NCBI RefSeq assembly: GCF_052118925.1
Contig: NZ_JBQKGG010000013.1
Location: 5,512-69,511 of the forward strand
From: Lientehia sp934351765
GTDB lineage: Bacteria; Bacillota; Clostridia; Lachnospirales; Lachnospiraceae
DNA length: 64,000 bases
Direction: 5' to 3'
A model generated the notes under the pieces. That model did no database searches. It was not told the origin of the DNA and worked only from the letters and a program-made list of their open reading frames with translations. Made by a program: the position numbers and the translations under genes. Below are positions 52,432 through 61,073 of the stretch, piece after piece. The first letter of the stretch is position 1. Each line of letters begins with the position of its first letter.

Positions 52432-52540
52432 GCTGAGTTTTACCCCATCTGTCAATGCCAGCGGTGGTAATGCTTCCGATAGCAAAACAGATGACCGCTC
52501 AATCCTGCGGACTATGGCCCAGGTCGAAAGGATCTTACCT

Positions 52541-54406
52541 ATGACATTTTCTGAACAGTTAAATCACTATATCCATCACATCGGCTGCTCCGCCAAAGAG
52601 CTTTCGGAGGTCTCCGGTCTCTCCGGCGCCACGATCAGCCGCTACCGGACCGGCGAGCGGATTCCCGACCCGAACAGCGAACAGCTGGCTAAGCTTGCGT
52701 CAGCGCTTTCGGCTCTGTCCATGCAAAAACAGACCGGTGGCTCTGCGGATTTCTCCGCGCCTGTGATCCTTGCGGTCTTCCGCTCCTCTCTCTCAAAAAA
52801 TCAGGTGGATTTCTCCCGCCTGTCGGCCAACTTCAGCCATCTGACCGATCTTTTGGGCATCAGTATGACAGAGCTTGCCCGCGCCTTAAATTTTGATGCC
52901 TCCTATCTGTCCAGGATCCGCTCCGGAAAGCGGCGTCCCGCAGACCCGGAAGCCTTTGTGGACAGCGTCTGTGCCTATGTGCTCCGGCGCTTCTCCCGTC
53001 CGGATGATCGAATGAACCTGCTGCACCTGATCGGAAATGACACCGACACAACCGCTGCCGCCCACACAGGCGATCCTTCTGTCTCAGTCACAGAAGCCAC
53101 GGCTGATACAGGCTCCGATGCACCGGCCTCCCGTACCGACTCCGATGCACCGGCCTCCCGTACCGATGAGGATGCCCTCCGCCTGCGCTTAAAGGACTGG
53201 CTCCTTGGCGCTGCACCGGACAATACAGCATCCGATCCCGGCGCATCCATGGAAGCTTTTCTGGAGAAGCTGGATCAGTTTGATTTAGATAAATATATCC
53301 GCGCGATCCATTTTAACGAACTGAAAATTCCGTTCGTTCCGTTCCGGCTTCCCACCTCCAGAACCTACTACGGGGTAGAATCTATGAAGCAGGGCGAACT
53401 GGATTTTTTTAAATCAACCGTACTCTCCCGTTCTATGGACCCGGTCTATATGTGCAGCGACATGCCCATGGCCGATATGGCGGCAGACACGGATTTCGCC
53501 AAAAAATGGATGTTTGCCATCGCCATGACAATCAAGAAGGGACTTCACATCAACATCATCCACAGCATCGACCGCCCCTTTGAGGAGATGATTCTGGGAC
53601 TGGAAAGCTGGATTCCTCTCTATATGACCGGCCAGATCTCGCCCTTTTACTTAAAGGATCCCCAGACAAAGGTGTACCACCATTTTCTTTACACCTCCGG
53701 TCATGCCGCGCTGAGCGGGGAATGTATCAACGGGTATCATGACCATGGAAAATATTATCTCACCAACAACCGGGAGGAAACGGCCTATTACCGCAGACGC
53801 TCCATAGATCTGTTTTCCAGAGCACTGCCGCTTATGGAAATCTTCCGCAGCGAGAATGCCGATGCCTACGAAACATTTCTCCGGCTCAATCATCTTACCG
53901 AAGGAAACCGCCAGAACCGGCTCTCCTCTCTGCCTCTGTATACCATGCCGGAGCCTCTGCTGGCCTCCATTCTGGCCCGCCATCAGGTGTCCGGCGAGGA
54001 TCAGAAACGGATTCTGGCCTTTGCCGGAACCGAGCGCCGCCGCATGGAAACCATTCTGGAGAAAAATCCGGTTCTCGATGAGGTTCCGAGGCTTTCTCCG
54101 GAGGAATTCCGGCAGTATCCCATGACACTCTCCCTCTCCGGTCTTTTTTATGAAACAGAGCTTCCCTATACCTACGAGGAATATCTGGCGCATCTGGAAG
54201 CTGCAAGGGCTTATGCCTCTGCTCATAAAAATTACAGCCTGCGGATCGGAGAGACACATGCCTTCCGCAATATCCAGATCCGGATCCTGGAGGATAAATG
54301 GGTCATCCTCTCCAAAAACAAGGCTCCCGTGATCCACTTTGTGATCCGGCACCCGCTCATGGTCTCCGCTCTGGAGAACTTCGCTGCTCCGGTGGTGGAG
54401 CTGTAA
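52541..54406 (+). CDS. Double helix-turn-helix regulator with large C-terminal domain
   Basis: A 621-residue protein from ATG 52541 (GAAAGGATC upstream). Two Xre-like helix-turn-helix units are visible: residues 1-55 (CSAKELSEVSGLSGATISRYRTGERIP, split by its own turn) and about 100-150 (ISMTELARALNFDASYLSRIRSGKR). A Thr/Ala/Asp linker with a duplicated SDAPASRTD unit follows (residues about 180-205). The remaining 400 residues are an ordered domain (FNELKIPFVPF, YYGVESMKQGELDFF, INIIHSIDRPFEEMI) that I do not recognise, probably a sensor. Divergent from the transglutaminase-like lipoprotein, which it may regulate. Confidence 0.78.
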   Translation: MTFSEQLNHYIHHIGCSAKELSEVSGLSGATISRYRTGERIPDPNSEQLAKLASALSALSMQKQTGGSADFSAPVILAVFRSSLSKNQVDFSRLSANFSHLTDLLGISMTELARALNFDASYLSRIRSGKRRPADPEAFVDSVCAYVLRRFSRPDDRMNLLHLIGNDTDTTAAAHTGDPSVSVTEATADTGSDAPASRTDSDAPASRTDEDALRLRLKDWLLGAAPDNTASDPGASMEAFLEKLDQFDLDKYIRAIHFNELKIPFVPFRLPTSRTYYGVESMKQGELDFFKSTVLSRSMDPVYMCSDMPMADMAADTDFAKKWMFAIAMTIKKGLHINIIHSIDRPFEEMILGLESWIPLYMTGQISPFYLKDPQTKVYHHFLYTSGHAALSGECINGYHDHGKYYLTNNREETAYYRRRSIDLFSRALPLMEIFRSENADAYETFLRLNHLTEGNRQNRLSSLPLYTMPEPLLASILARHQVSGEDQKRILAFAGTERRRMETILEKNPVLDEVPRLSPEEFRQYPMTLSLSGLFYETELPYTYEEYLAHLEAARAYASAHKNYSLRIGETHAFRNIQIRILEDKWVILSKNKAPVIHFVIRHPLMVSALENFAAPVVEL

Positions 54407-54413
54407 AAACGAA

Positions 54414-54454
54414 TCGAACAACGGGCAGGCGCATCGCGCCTGCCCGTTGTTCGA
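54414..54454. terminator. Perfect 19-bp hairpin between convergent genes
   Basis: Bases 54414-54432 and 54436-54454 are exact complements around a three-base loop. On the minus strand TTCGTTTTTAC follows; on the plus strand a T-run starts 10 bases later. It is the strongest hairpin in the window. Next to it lies a low-complexity gtgttatgtt repeat (54475-54508). Confidence 0.8.
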
Positions 54455-54509
54455 TCCATAGCAGCTTTTTCATTGTGTTATGTTAGGTTGTGTTATGTTG
54501 TGTTATCTT

Positions 54510-55733
54510 CTACCGCCGCTTCAGCTCTTCCCACTCCGGCCCGGCTTCCCAGCTTCCGTTCTTGCTTCCTACAAAGGTATCGCCCTTGCGGTACACATGA
54601 TCATAGGCCACATCTGCCTCATAGGCACGCCCGGCAGAATCGGTATAGCTGTTGACGCCGCGGACTGCCTCGGAGTTCTTCCGATAGATCTCATCCATGC
54701 TCCTGCTGCGCTCCTCATAACCGGCCATAACAATATCGGAAGTCTCGGAAAGAGTTCTGGAGATCTGCTGGGAGCTGCGGATCGCATTCTGCTGCCGCTG
54801 CATATAGCCGTTCGCCATGATCTGCAGTACGTTCTGGAATTCCTCTTCCTGGAGTGCATAGTACGCCGGCCCCAGCCGGAGCTCCTCCATAAACCGGTCA
54901 AATATGTCGGACAGATCCCGTCCCTCCTCCCGGGGCCACATAAGAAGCATGTCATAATCACGACCCCAGTCAGAGGTCTGCCCCGGATTCTGGGCGATAG
55001 CCGCTCCGGTACCAAGACCGATCCCGCCAAGGAATCCAAGCCCTGCCAGACCGCCGCTCTTCAGCATATCCAGAAAGCTGTTCCCGGCCTGCTTCTGTGC
55101 CTTCAGTGCATCCGCCGTCCAGCACAGAGACATGGCAAAATATCCGTCATAAATCTGTCCGCCTCTGGAAAAGCGGAACCGGAAGCGGTACGCTCCCACC
55201 GCCACCTGACGCTTCAGTCTGGCCTCCGATTCCTGCTGAAACCGCGGCAGCCGGGCCTCCAGCTTCTGATTTTCCACAGGCTCCAGCCGTAGCTCCTCTG
55301 TCTGTCCCACTGTGGCACAGATCCGCTCTCTGGCATACTCCACAGGCTCCGATAGATGACGCCAGCAGGACATGCTTCCACCGTCACACCGGTAATCCTT
55401 CCGTCCCATGCTTCCGCCGGGCATATAGTTCCTGTAATATGCAAAGGGATAATACACAAGCTGCGCCCCGTCCGGCGATTCCAGTATAAGATCATATCCC
55501 ACGGTATTCAGCGGAGAAGCGGATGAATCTGTCCGGACCCGGTAATTCCACCCCGCCGGAATATAGGTCTGAAACAGTGCGCCCCGCCCCTGATAGTCAA
55601 TGGTTCTGATCTCTTTTTCCTGTCCCCGCAGCACATACTCCGTCCCGCAGTATTCACATTGGATCCTGGTGGCTCCCGGCCGGATCCTCATCGGACTTCC
55701 GCAGCACCGGCACTGTATCTCTTTATATTCCAT
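54510..55733 (-). CDS. Zinc-ribbon protein of unknown function
   Basis: A 407-residue protein from ATG 55733 (GGGAGGAAAAGGC upstream). Residues 6-35 form a zinc ribbon (CRCCGSPM ... CEYCGTEY). The next 200 residues look like a beta-rich PsbP/DUF1795-type fold (YIPAGWNYRV, QLVYYPFAYYRNY). A Gly-rich hydrophobic patch (GLAGLGFLGGIGLGTGAA) at about 245-262 may touch the membrane. The C-terminal half is helical with Gln/Arg-rich repeats. No signal peptide, so the chain probably faces the cytoplasm. I do not recognise a family. Confidence 0.7.
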   Translation of the reverse strand: MEYKEIQCRCCGSPMRIRPGATRIQCEYCGTEYVLRGQEKEIRTIDYQGRGALFQTYIPAGWNYRVRTDSSASPLNTVGYDLILESPDGAQLVYYPFAYYRNYMPGGSMGRKDYRCDGGSMSCWRHLSEPVEYARERICATVGQTEELRLEPVENQKLEARLPRFQQESEARLKRQVAVGAYRFRFRFSRGGQIYDGYFAMSLCWTADALKAQKQAGNSFLDMLKSGGLAGLGFLGGIGLGTGAAIAQNPGQTSDWGRDYDMLLMWPREEGRDLSDIFDRFMEELRLGPAYYALQEEEFQNVLQIMANGYMQRQQNAIRSSQQISRTLSETSDIVMAGYEERSRSMDEIYRKNSEAVRGVNSYTDSAGRAYEADVAYDHVYRKGDTFVGSKNGSWEAGPEWEELKRR

Positions 55734-55925
55734 GCCTTTTCCTCCCTGACTTTTATACCCTTCATTATAATGGATTTTCTTCCATATAAGCCCGCTTACC
55801 GCGGCAGGCATTGCCAGATCAGGAAAACCGACCCCTGCTGCTCTTTCTGTTTTCTTTCTTTTTTTCTATAATATGAACAGACAAACCTGAATGAAACGCA
55901 TTTATCCACAAGCAAGGAGCTGCTT

Positions 55926-56573
55926 ATGCACATCATACACATCCTGTACAATGACACCCTGTCAACCTCCGGCCGCCCCACTCCTGCCGGCTGTCCCGCC
56001 CCTTTCGGAGCTCGTTTCCGCCGGATCTTCCGCCTTCTTTTTACAGCTCTTGTCACAGCCTCCGCTCTGCTTCTGGGCGGCTGCGGCACAACCCGGAATT
56101 CTTCGGATCTGTCCGCAGGCTGCTGCAGCACAGCCCGGAATTCTTCGGATCTGTCCGCAGACGGTTCCGTTACAAAAGCCGCTTCTTCCGATTCAGCAGC
56201 TTCTGATACCCGTTCTGTTTTTTCGATCCTCGGCCCGGATGCTGAAGCGCTCGCCGCCTCCTGGAACGAATCCATCGTCACTGAAATCCTCTGGACCAGG
56301 AACGAGGAAGCCTCCGAAACTGTCACCATCCCAGCCGGTGCCGCCGAAATCCAGGAGCTGTTTCAGGCTCTTTCCGCGCTTCAGATCGGTAAACCGACCA
56401 ATGAGATGAGCTCCGATGCCGAAGATCTCATCACGGTTTCCATGAACGATGGATCCTCTCTTACCCTCACCTTTAATAACGGAAATCTTGTATCCGGCAG
56501 AACCATCTATCAAACCTCCGGCAAAAAAGCATTCAACGCACTGAGGCGCACGTTGTTCCCGGAAGATTTTTAA
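55926..56573 (+). CDS. Small lipoprotein with internal duplication
   Basis: A 215-residue protein. The lipobox LLLGGC lies near residue 53, after an unusually long N-terminal region (about 30 polar residues before the hydrophobic core), so the true start could be further in; ATG 55926 has AAGGAG, the best site. After the lipobox an RNSSDLSA unit is duplicated (two near-identical 42-bp DNA repeats at about 56088-56163). The C-terminal 110 residues are an alpha/beta domain (SETVTIPAGAAEIQELFQAL ... SLTLTFNNGNLVSG). Unknown function. Confidence 0.7.
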   Translation: MHIIHILYNDTLSTSGRPTPAGCPAPFGARFRRIFRLLFTALVTASALLLGGCGTTRNSSDLSAGCCSTARNSSDLSADGSVTKAASSDSAASDTRSVFSILGPDAEALAASWNESIVTEILWTRNEEASETVTIPAGAAEIQELFQALSALQIGKPTNEMSSDAEDLITVSMNDGSSLTLTFNNGNLVSGRTIYQTSGKKAFNALRRTLFPEDF

Positions 56574-56577
56574 GCTC

Positions 56578-57945
56578 TCAGATATTCCTCTTTTTCAGCA
56601 CATGCTTCATCAGTCCCACTGCCGTAAGGCATGCTCCGGCCTCCGCAATGGGCAGTGCCAGCCAGACAAAGGTTCCGGACGAAGGAAGCGCCGAAAACAG
56701 CCAGGCCAGCGGAAGGGTCAGAATAATGAAGCGCAAAAGTGAAATCAGCAGGGAATAGCTTCCCTTGCCCAGCGCCTGGCAGACGCCCTGAAGTATAATA
56801 TTCCCCCCGGCAAAGAAAAAGCCGCAGGAAATGATCCGAAGCGCCGTGATACAAAGCCTTGTTGATTCCTCCGCAATGGAAAAGATTCCAACCATGGCTC
56901 CGGCACCAAGCTGAAACAGGATAATCCCGGCGCCCATAATAATCGAAACATACACCAGTCCCCAGCGGATCGCCTCCCGGATCCGTTCCTTTTTCCCTGC
57001 ACCGTAATTAAACGAAACAATGGGAATCAGTGCATTATTCAGGCCGAAGCCCGGCATAAAGATAAAGCTCTGGAGTTTATAATAAACCCCGTACGCTGTC
57101 ACTGCCGAAACAGAAATGGTTCCCAGAATCAGATTCATAACATATGTCATAACCGGGGTCAGGATCTGCATGATGATCGCCGGAAAGCCCACCGTATAAA
57201 TGTCCTTTAAAACGGACTTTTCCGGTTTCAGATATCTGATTCCCCTGTCGATTCCGACGCCCCGCTTAAAATAGAAGACCGAAATGATCACCAGCGAGAG
57301 GATCTGGCCCAGAACCGTCGCCCAGGCCGCACCGGAACCCCCCATAGCCGGCATTCCAAACATCCCTCGGATCAGAATGGGATCCAGAATAATGTTGGTA
57401 ACGGCTCCGGTAAGCTGACAGATCATGGTGATCATGGTTTTTCCGGTGGCCATGACGATTTTTTCCATGGTCATGTATCCCAGTGCGCCGAATGAAAAGA
57501 CGGTTACGATCCTTAAATAGTCCGTTCCCATCTGCGCGATCACCGGATCCTTTGTCTGGCTTCCGATAAAATTCTTTGCTGCAAAGATTCCGAACAGGGC
57601 CATAACAGCAAAATAGCAGACCGCCATGAATAACGCATTTCCGGCAGTTTTTGCCGCCCGCTCCTTATCGTTCCTTCCCAGATTCCGCGCCACCATGGCA
57701 TTGATCCCCACGCCGGTTCCAACGCCCAGCGCCACGATGATCAGCTGGACCGGAAACGCCAGCGTCAGTGCATTAATCGCCTTGTCCCCCATGTTTGACA
57801 CCTGGGCGGTATCCGGAATATAGGACACAAAATACGTGTCCACCACGTTATAAAGCGCCTGCCCCAGCATGGAGATCATCATGGGAATTCCCATATTTAA
57901 GAGTAGCTTTTTCACTGGCATATCTGCCATTTTCCCTGCATTCAT
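56578..57945 (-). CDS. MATE-family efflux transporter
   Basis: A 455-residue protein with twelve membrane helices in two homologous halves (first half has GIPMMISMLGQALYNVVDTYFVS split over helix 1; GTGVGINAMVARNLGRND; second half GLNNALIPIVSFNYGAGKKERI). MATE proteins export drugs, dyes or metabolites with sodium or protons. AAAGGAT precedes ATG. The mRNA leader holds a short ORF and an intrinsic terminator 24 bases ahead of the start, so expression is probably inducible. The neighbouring TetR gene is dead. Confidence 0.92.
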   Translation of the reverse strand: MNAGKMADMPVKKLLLNMGIPMMISMLGQALYNVVDTYFVSYIPDTAQVSNMGDKAINALTLAFPVQLIIVALGVGTGVGINAMVARNLGRNDKERAAKTAGNALFMAVCYFAVMALFGIFAAKNFIGSQTKDPVIAQMGTDYLRIVTVFSFGALGYMTMEKIVMATGKTMITMICQLTGAVTNIILDPILIRGMFGMPAMGGSGAAWATVLGQILSLVIISVFYFKRGVGIDRGIRYLKPEKSVLKDIYTVGFPAIIMQILTPVMTYVMNLILGTISVSAVTAYGVYYKLQSFIFMPGFGLNNALIPIVSFNYGAGKKERIREAIRWGLVYVSIIMGAGIILFQLGAGAMVGIFSIAEESTRLCITALRIISCGFFFAGGNIILQGVCQALGKGSYSLLISLLRFIILTLPLAWLFSALPSSGTFVWLALPIAEAGACLTAVGLMKHVLKKRNI

Positions 57946-57968
57946 ATGTTTTTCAATCCTTTGAACTT

Positions 57969-58006
57969 AAAAAGCCGAAAGCAATCGATCCTGCATTACT
58001 TTCGGC
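57969..58006 (-). terminator. Attenuator hairpin in the MATE leader
   Basis: On the minus strand GCCGAAAGTAAT (58006-57995) pairs with ATTGCTTTCGGC (57985-57974) with one G-U, a nine-base loop, then five T. It stands between the promoter and the MATE start codon, so it must be bypassed for expression. Confidence 0.88.
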
Positions 58007-58094
58007 CCTGTTTTCTGGCATCTCCGGCGTGATCCGGACACGCTGCCTTCCACTTAAAAAGCTCCAGCCAATGGTCACTCCGGTTCCTTTCCAT
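57996..58094 (-). CDS. Leader peptide of the MATE gene (32 residues)
   Basis: ATG 58094 has GGGAGG four bases upstream (spacing short). The 32 codons encode a basic peptide with two Trp (SDHWLELFKWKAACPDH in the middle, KQGRK at the end). The TAA (57998-57996) lies inside the 5' arm of the terminator hairpin, so a ribosome stalled in the last codons would cover that arm and free RNA polymerase. This is the layout of ribosome-mediated attenuation of antibiotic-resistance genes. That the ORF is translated is inferred. Confidence 0.65.
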   Translation of the reverse strand: MERNRSDHWLELFKWKAACPDHAGDARKQGRK

Positions 58095-58124
58095 CAAGCC
58101 TCCCACCTGAGGCATCATTACAAT

Positions 58125-58153
58125 AATATACCTCATATGGGACGGCTTGTCTA
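58125..58153 (-). promoter_or_regulatory. Promoter of the MATE leader transcript
   Basis: Minus strand TAGACA (58153-58148), 17 bases, TATATT (58130-58125). The predicted transcript starts about 25 bases before the leader ATG. Confidence 0.75.
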
Positions 58154-58201
58154 TGCGTTTTTAACCGGATGCTGCCCTTAAATGCCTTTTATATTTTTAT
58201 T

Positions 58202-58795
58202 TTAAACGGTTTCTTTTTTCATTGCCTTATAGCCGATCAGTACCGTCCAGACATATGCACATGTTTTAGGGATCATCAGCATGCCAATCATGGGGATAAC
58301 ATCTGCCCACAGTACACCCGGACGAATCTTAAGATCATTCTTCAGAACCTCGCATAATCCGTTAAGGATATGCCCCCATGTCCGTATCATTCTCTTTTTT
58401 CCATCCGTTTTTTCCTCCTTCATAAATCCCAGAGAATGCAGCGAGAAAAAACCCGGAAATTGCCTGTTTCCATATTCCAGCCGTTCATAAATTCATGAAA
58501 TACAGGCTGTTACATCCTGAAATACCTGTTCATCCTGAGGCTGAAAAAAAATCTCATGCCAGACGCTTTCGATTGTATCACCAAGCAGGGCCGCCTTCGA
58601 TTCATAGTAATTATAAATCGTACCTGCCGAAACAAAGCATCGGGAAGCCACCGCTCTTATACTTACAGCCGTCCAGCCATTTTCTTTAATCAGTTCCCTG
58701 CTCAGATGCTGTATCCTGAAGTTTCTTAAGCGGTTTCCTGATCTTTTTCTGTAGAATCTGTTTCAAAAAACTCGTTGGACGGATCCAGGATCCAT
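58202..58795 (-). pseudogene. TetR-family regulator gene with two in-frame TGA codons
   Basis: From ATG 58795 (GGAGG eight bases upstream) one frame runs 197 codons to TAA 58202, the normal TetR length. It contains LIKENGWTAVSIRAVASRC and FVSAGTIYNYYESKAALLG, the TetR helix-turn-helix. It is cut by TGA at 58765-58763 (codon 11) and TGA at 58495-58493 (codon 101). There is no frameshift. Both could derive from single changes (the second from TGG, Trp, fits the family). TGA is a normal stop elsewhere here, so the gene is most likely dead. It probably once controlled the MATE gene. The last 40 residues are hydrophobic and unusual for TetR. Confidence 0.82.
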
Positions 58796-58874
58796 CTTGC
58801 TAACCTCCGAGATTTTTCAATTCAATTAAAAATTGAGTTGATGTAAAAGAAAACACCTCCTCGGCTATTCAAAT

Positions 58875-60464
58875 TTATGTATTTTCCATGCTGTGTGTTG
58901 AGTACGCAATCCCGATCACTGCATAAATAGGCAACAGGAAAAACTCATCAAATTGCAGTTTGCAGAACTGACCCAAAAGAGCTCGAAGGAGCTCTTCAGA
59001 CTGTAGACAAAGTTGGTGCTGGAGATAATCTCCAGCACCACTTTTTTTAAAAAATGTCTTTTCCTTTAATAACCGCTCAATATTATGGATAGTCGATATT
59101 CTTTCTTCCCTTTTGTCCAGTATCCTGGCCAGTTTTTTCAGGTTCATACATGCAAAAGTAAGCCCCGCTTTCATTTCCATCCGGGCTCTCCCTATGTATT
59201 GTGTATAACGAAATCCATGTTGTTCCTTGGCTGTTCCGAAAATCCTCTCGATTGTTTCCTTTCTTAGGTCATATATCTGTTTAGTGCCAAGTGTATGCCT
59301 GATATCCTCCGCTTTCTCCATATATTCTTCCCACACATGGCGGGTAACCACTTTTATGTGTTCTTTACTTTCCGTACATCTATGAAGATTGGGGCAACTG
59401 GCACATATTTCTCCGCAGCTTACGTATTCCCTATACCCCTCTCTGTTTGTCGTTTGATAGGATAATATATGGTTTTCCGGACATATGTAGCAGTCATAGT
59501 ACTCATCATATGCATACTCATATTTTCGGAAAAACCCTTCCTTTGTCATTGGCCTCTTGTATGGGAACAGAGGCTCGATACCATCTTCTAACAATTCATG
59601 GGCGATTGCTGGTGTACGGTAACCGGCATCTGCAATGATCATAGCCGGTGAATAGATCTTTATCTTGTCATAAAGTGTTTTGAATGTCCGGCTGTCATGT
59701 TCATTCCCCGGATGAATGCTGTATCCCAGGATCCAGCCGTGTTTATCACAAGCTGTTTCCACTGCATAGGCGAAAACATGTTTATGCTCGCCTTTACGGA
59801 ACCAGCCGCTTTCCGGATCACTGGTACTGCATTTCTGCGTTTTAATCCCTTCTGTAATTTCTTCTTCCTTTGTATTATTATCGCTCCCGCCGCCGGATGG
59901 GGGATCATTTCTGTCTTTTTCCTTTAAAGGTTTTTTCCCGTGCGCTTCACGATCCCTGGATATTTCCTTCTGTAATTTTTCTTCATACCAAAGGGCCTGT
60001 TCATGTGCAACTCTTTTTCGCATTTTTTTGCTGTTTGCACATGCTTTCACATGAGTAGAATCCACAAAGATCTGATCGGTGTCCACCAGTTTAAATTTCA
60101 TGCAGTCTTCTAATATTTTCGCAAAGATCTGCTCAAAAAGATCTGTGTCCTTAAAACGGCGGGTGTAGTTTTTCCCAAAGGTTGAAAAATGAGGGACAGG
60201 GTCCAGCATGTCTAATCCGAGGAACCATCTGTAGGCAACGTTTACTTCTATCTCTTTGATGGTCTGCCTCATACTTTTGATTCCATAAAGATATTGAATG
60301 AAGGGAATCTTAATCAGCATGACAGGGTCCATACTGGGCCTTCCGTTATCAAGGCAGTATTTTTCTTCTACAAGCTCATATATAAAAGTCCAGTCAATGG
60401 CTTTATCAATTAAACGCAGCATATGGTTTTGGGGAACCATATCATCCATACAGAGCATTATCAT
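58875..60464 (-). CDS. IS1182-family transposase
   Basis: A 529-residue DDE transposase (DUF772 plus DDE_Tnp_1 type): GRPSMDPVMLIKIPFIQYL, MDPVPHFSTFGKNY, catalytic Asp in FVDSTHVKA, Asp in IIADAGYRTP, Glu in ETIERIFGTAKEQHG. Two oddities. First, the natural start is probably ATG 60499 (MMAKNSDKK...), but the frame is lost in an A6G3 run (about 60471-60479); one extra A would give KREQMIM and restore the family sequence. This is a deletion, a sequencing error or programmed slippage. Second, the frame runs out of the IS through its terminal repeat, and the last 40 residues come from flanking DNA. Confidence 0.88.
   Translation of the reverse strand: MIMLCMDDMVPQNHMLRLIDKAIDWTFIYELVEEKYCLDNGRPSMDPVMLIKIPFIQYLYGIKSMRQTIKEIEVNVAYRWFLGLDMLDPVPHFSTFGKNYTRRFKDTDLFEQIFAKILEDCMKFKLVDTDQIFVDSTHVKACANSKKMRKRVAHEQALWYEEKLQKEISRDREAHGKKPLKEKDRNDPPSGGGSDNNTKEEEITEGIKTQKCSTSDPESGWFRKGEHKHVFAYAVETACDKHGWILGYSIHPGNEHDSRTFKTLYDKIKIYSPAMIIADAGYRTPAIAHELLEDGIEPLFPYKRPMTKEGFFRKYEYAYDEYYDCYICPENHILSYQTTNREGYREYVSCGEICASCPNLHRCTESKEHIKVVTRHVWEEYMEKAEDIRHTLGTKQIYDLRKETIERIFGTAKEQHGFRYTQYIGRARMEMKAGLTFACMNLKKLARILDKREERISTIHNIERLLKEKTFFKKSGAGDYLQHQLCLQSEELLRALLGQFCKLQFDEFFLLPIYAVIGIAYSTHSMENT
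58977..58996. repeat. Hairpin direct repeat, left copy
   Basis: AAGAGCTCGAAGGAGCTCTT, an 8-bp stem with loop GAAG, directly against the left end of the IS1182-type element. It is identical, in the same orientation, to 62866-62885. Confidence 0.85.
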
Positions 60465-60594
60465 CTGTTCCCTTTTTTATCTGAATTTTTTGCCATCATA
60501 AAAAACACCGCCCTTCTGATATTTGTATTATACCAGAAAAACGGTCGTAAACATAGAAAAGCCCGGCTTTCGCCGGGACTTTGTCTACAGTCTG
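58997..60594 (-). mobile_element. IS1182-family insertion sequence
   Basis: 1598 bp bounded by inverted repeats CAGACTGTAGACAAAG (58997-59012) and CTTTGTCTACAGTCTG (60579-60594). Each end has a subterminal hairpin inside: ggtgctggagat/atctccagcacc on the left and cccggcgaaagccggg on the right. Outside, both ends touch terminator-like hairpins, but of different sequence. A TATAAT with extended -10 (TGG) drives the transposase. Confidence 0.85.
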
Positions 60595-60623
60595 ACATCG
60601 CTGTCATGGCAGCGATGTTTTTC
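60595..60623 (+). terminator. Terminator hairpin at the right IS end
   Basis: ACATCGCTG/CAGCGATGT nine-bp stem, six-base loop, five T. It starts at the base next to the IS repeat. Confidence 0.85.
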
Positions 60624-60855
60624 TTTTTCCTTAGATCATTTCCGACGTAGTATTGGTGCATTTAACCAACCACGTATCCCCTGCTCCATATGATTGGGTT
60701 TTCTCACAAATCCGCTTCCTACTTCTCATTTTCTCCTTAAAAAGCGACGATCTTTATTATTCCGCATAAAAGGGAGGACATTGACCAGTGATGATTTAAG
60801 GAATATAATAATTCCGTGATAGAACAAAATCCCCAACAATCATGGAAGAAGTACG
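60624..60855. other. Spacer between IS and the cargo genes
   Basis: It contains the promoter at 60781-60809; the remainder shows no gene or clear element. Confidence 0.5.
60781..60809 (+). promoter_or_regulatory. Promoter of the cargo operon
   Basis: TTGACC (60781-60786), 17 bases, TATAAT (60804-60809), about 47 bases before the first ATG. Confidence 0.85.
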
Positions 60856-61029
60856 ATGAAAAAGGAAACCATTGGTGGCATGCTCAAAGACTTGAAAAAT
60901 GGAAAAATTGTTCAATGCCCAGAATGTAAAGAAGGAACGATTGTTCCTGTAAAAGAGAATGATATCCATTTCAAATGCAAATTATTGATTAAGAGACCAG
61001 CTATCGATAATGGCCGGTGGTATTTCTGA
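60856..61029 (+). CDS. Small zinc-ribbon-like protein
   Basis: A 57-residue protein with CPECKEGTIVPV and a third Cys in HFKCKLL, half of a zinc ribbon. GGAAGAAG lies upstream of ATG. The gene begins directly behind a good promoter and is followed 44 bp later by the ASKHA gene, so the two form an operon. Function unknown. Confidence 0.6.
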   Translation: MKKETIGGMLKDLKNGKIVQCPECKEGTIVPVKENDIHFKCKLLIKRPAIDNGRWYF

Positions 61030-61073
61030 TAACCTGCCAAAACGGCGCATCGATTAACATAGGAGGCATGAAA

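Noticed and set aside
57946..58130. MATE leader as a known metabolite riboswitch (guanidine, ZTP, THF, purine, SAM types)
   Set aside because: None of the conserved cores is present; the coding-like leader ORF overlapping the terminator explains the region better.
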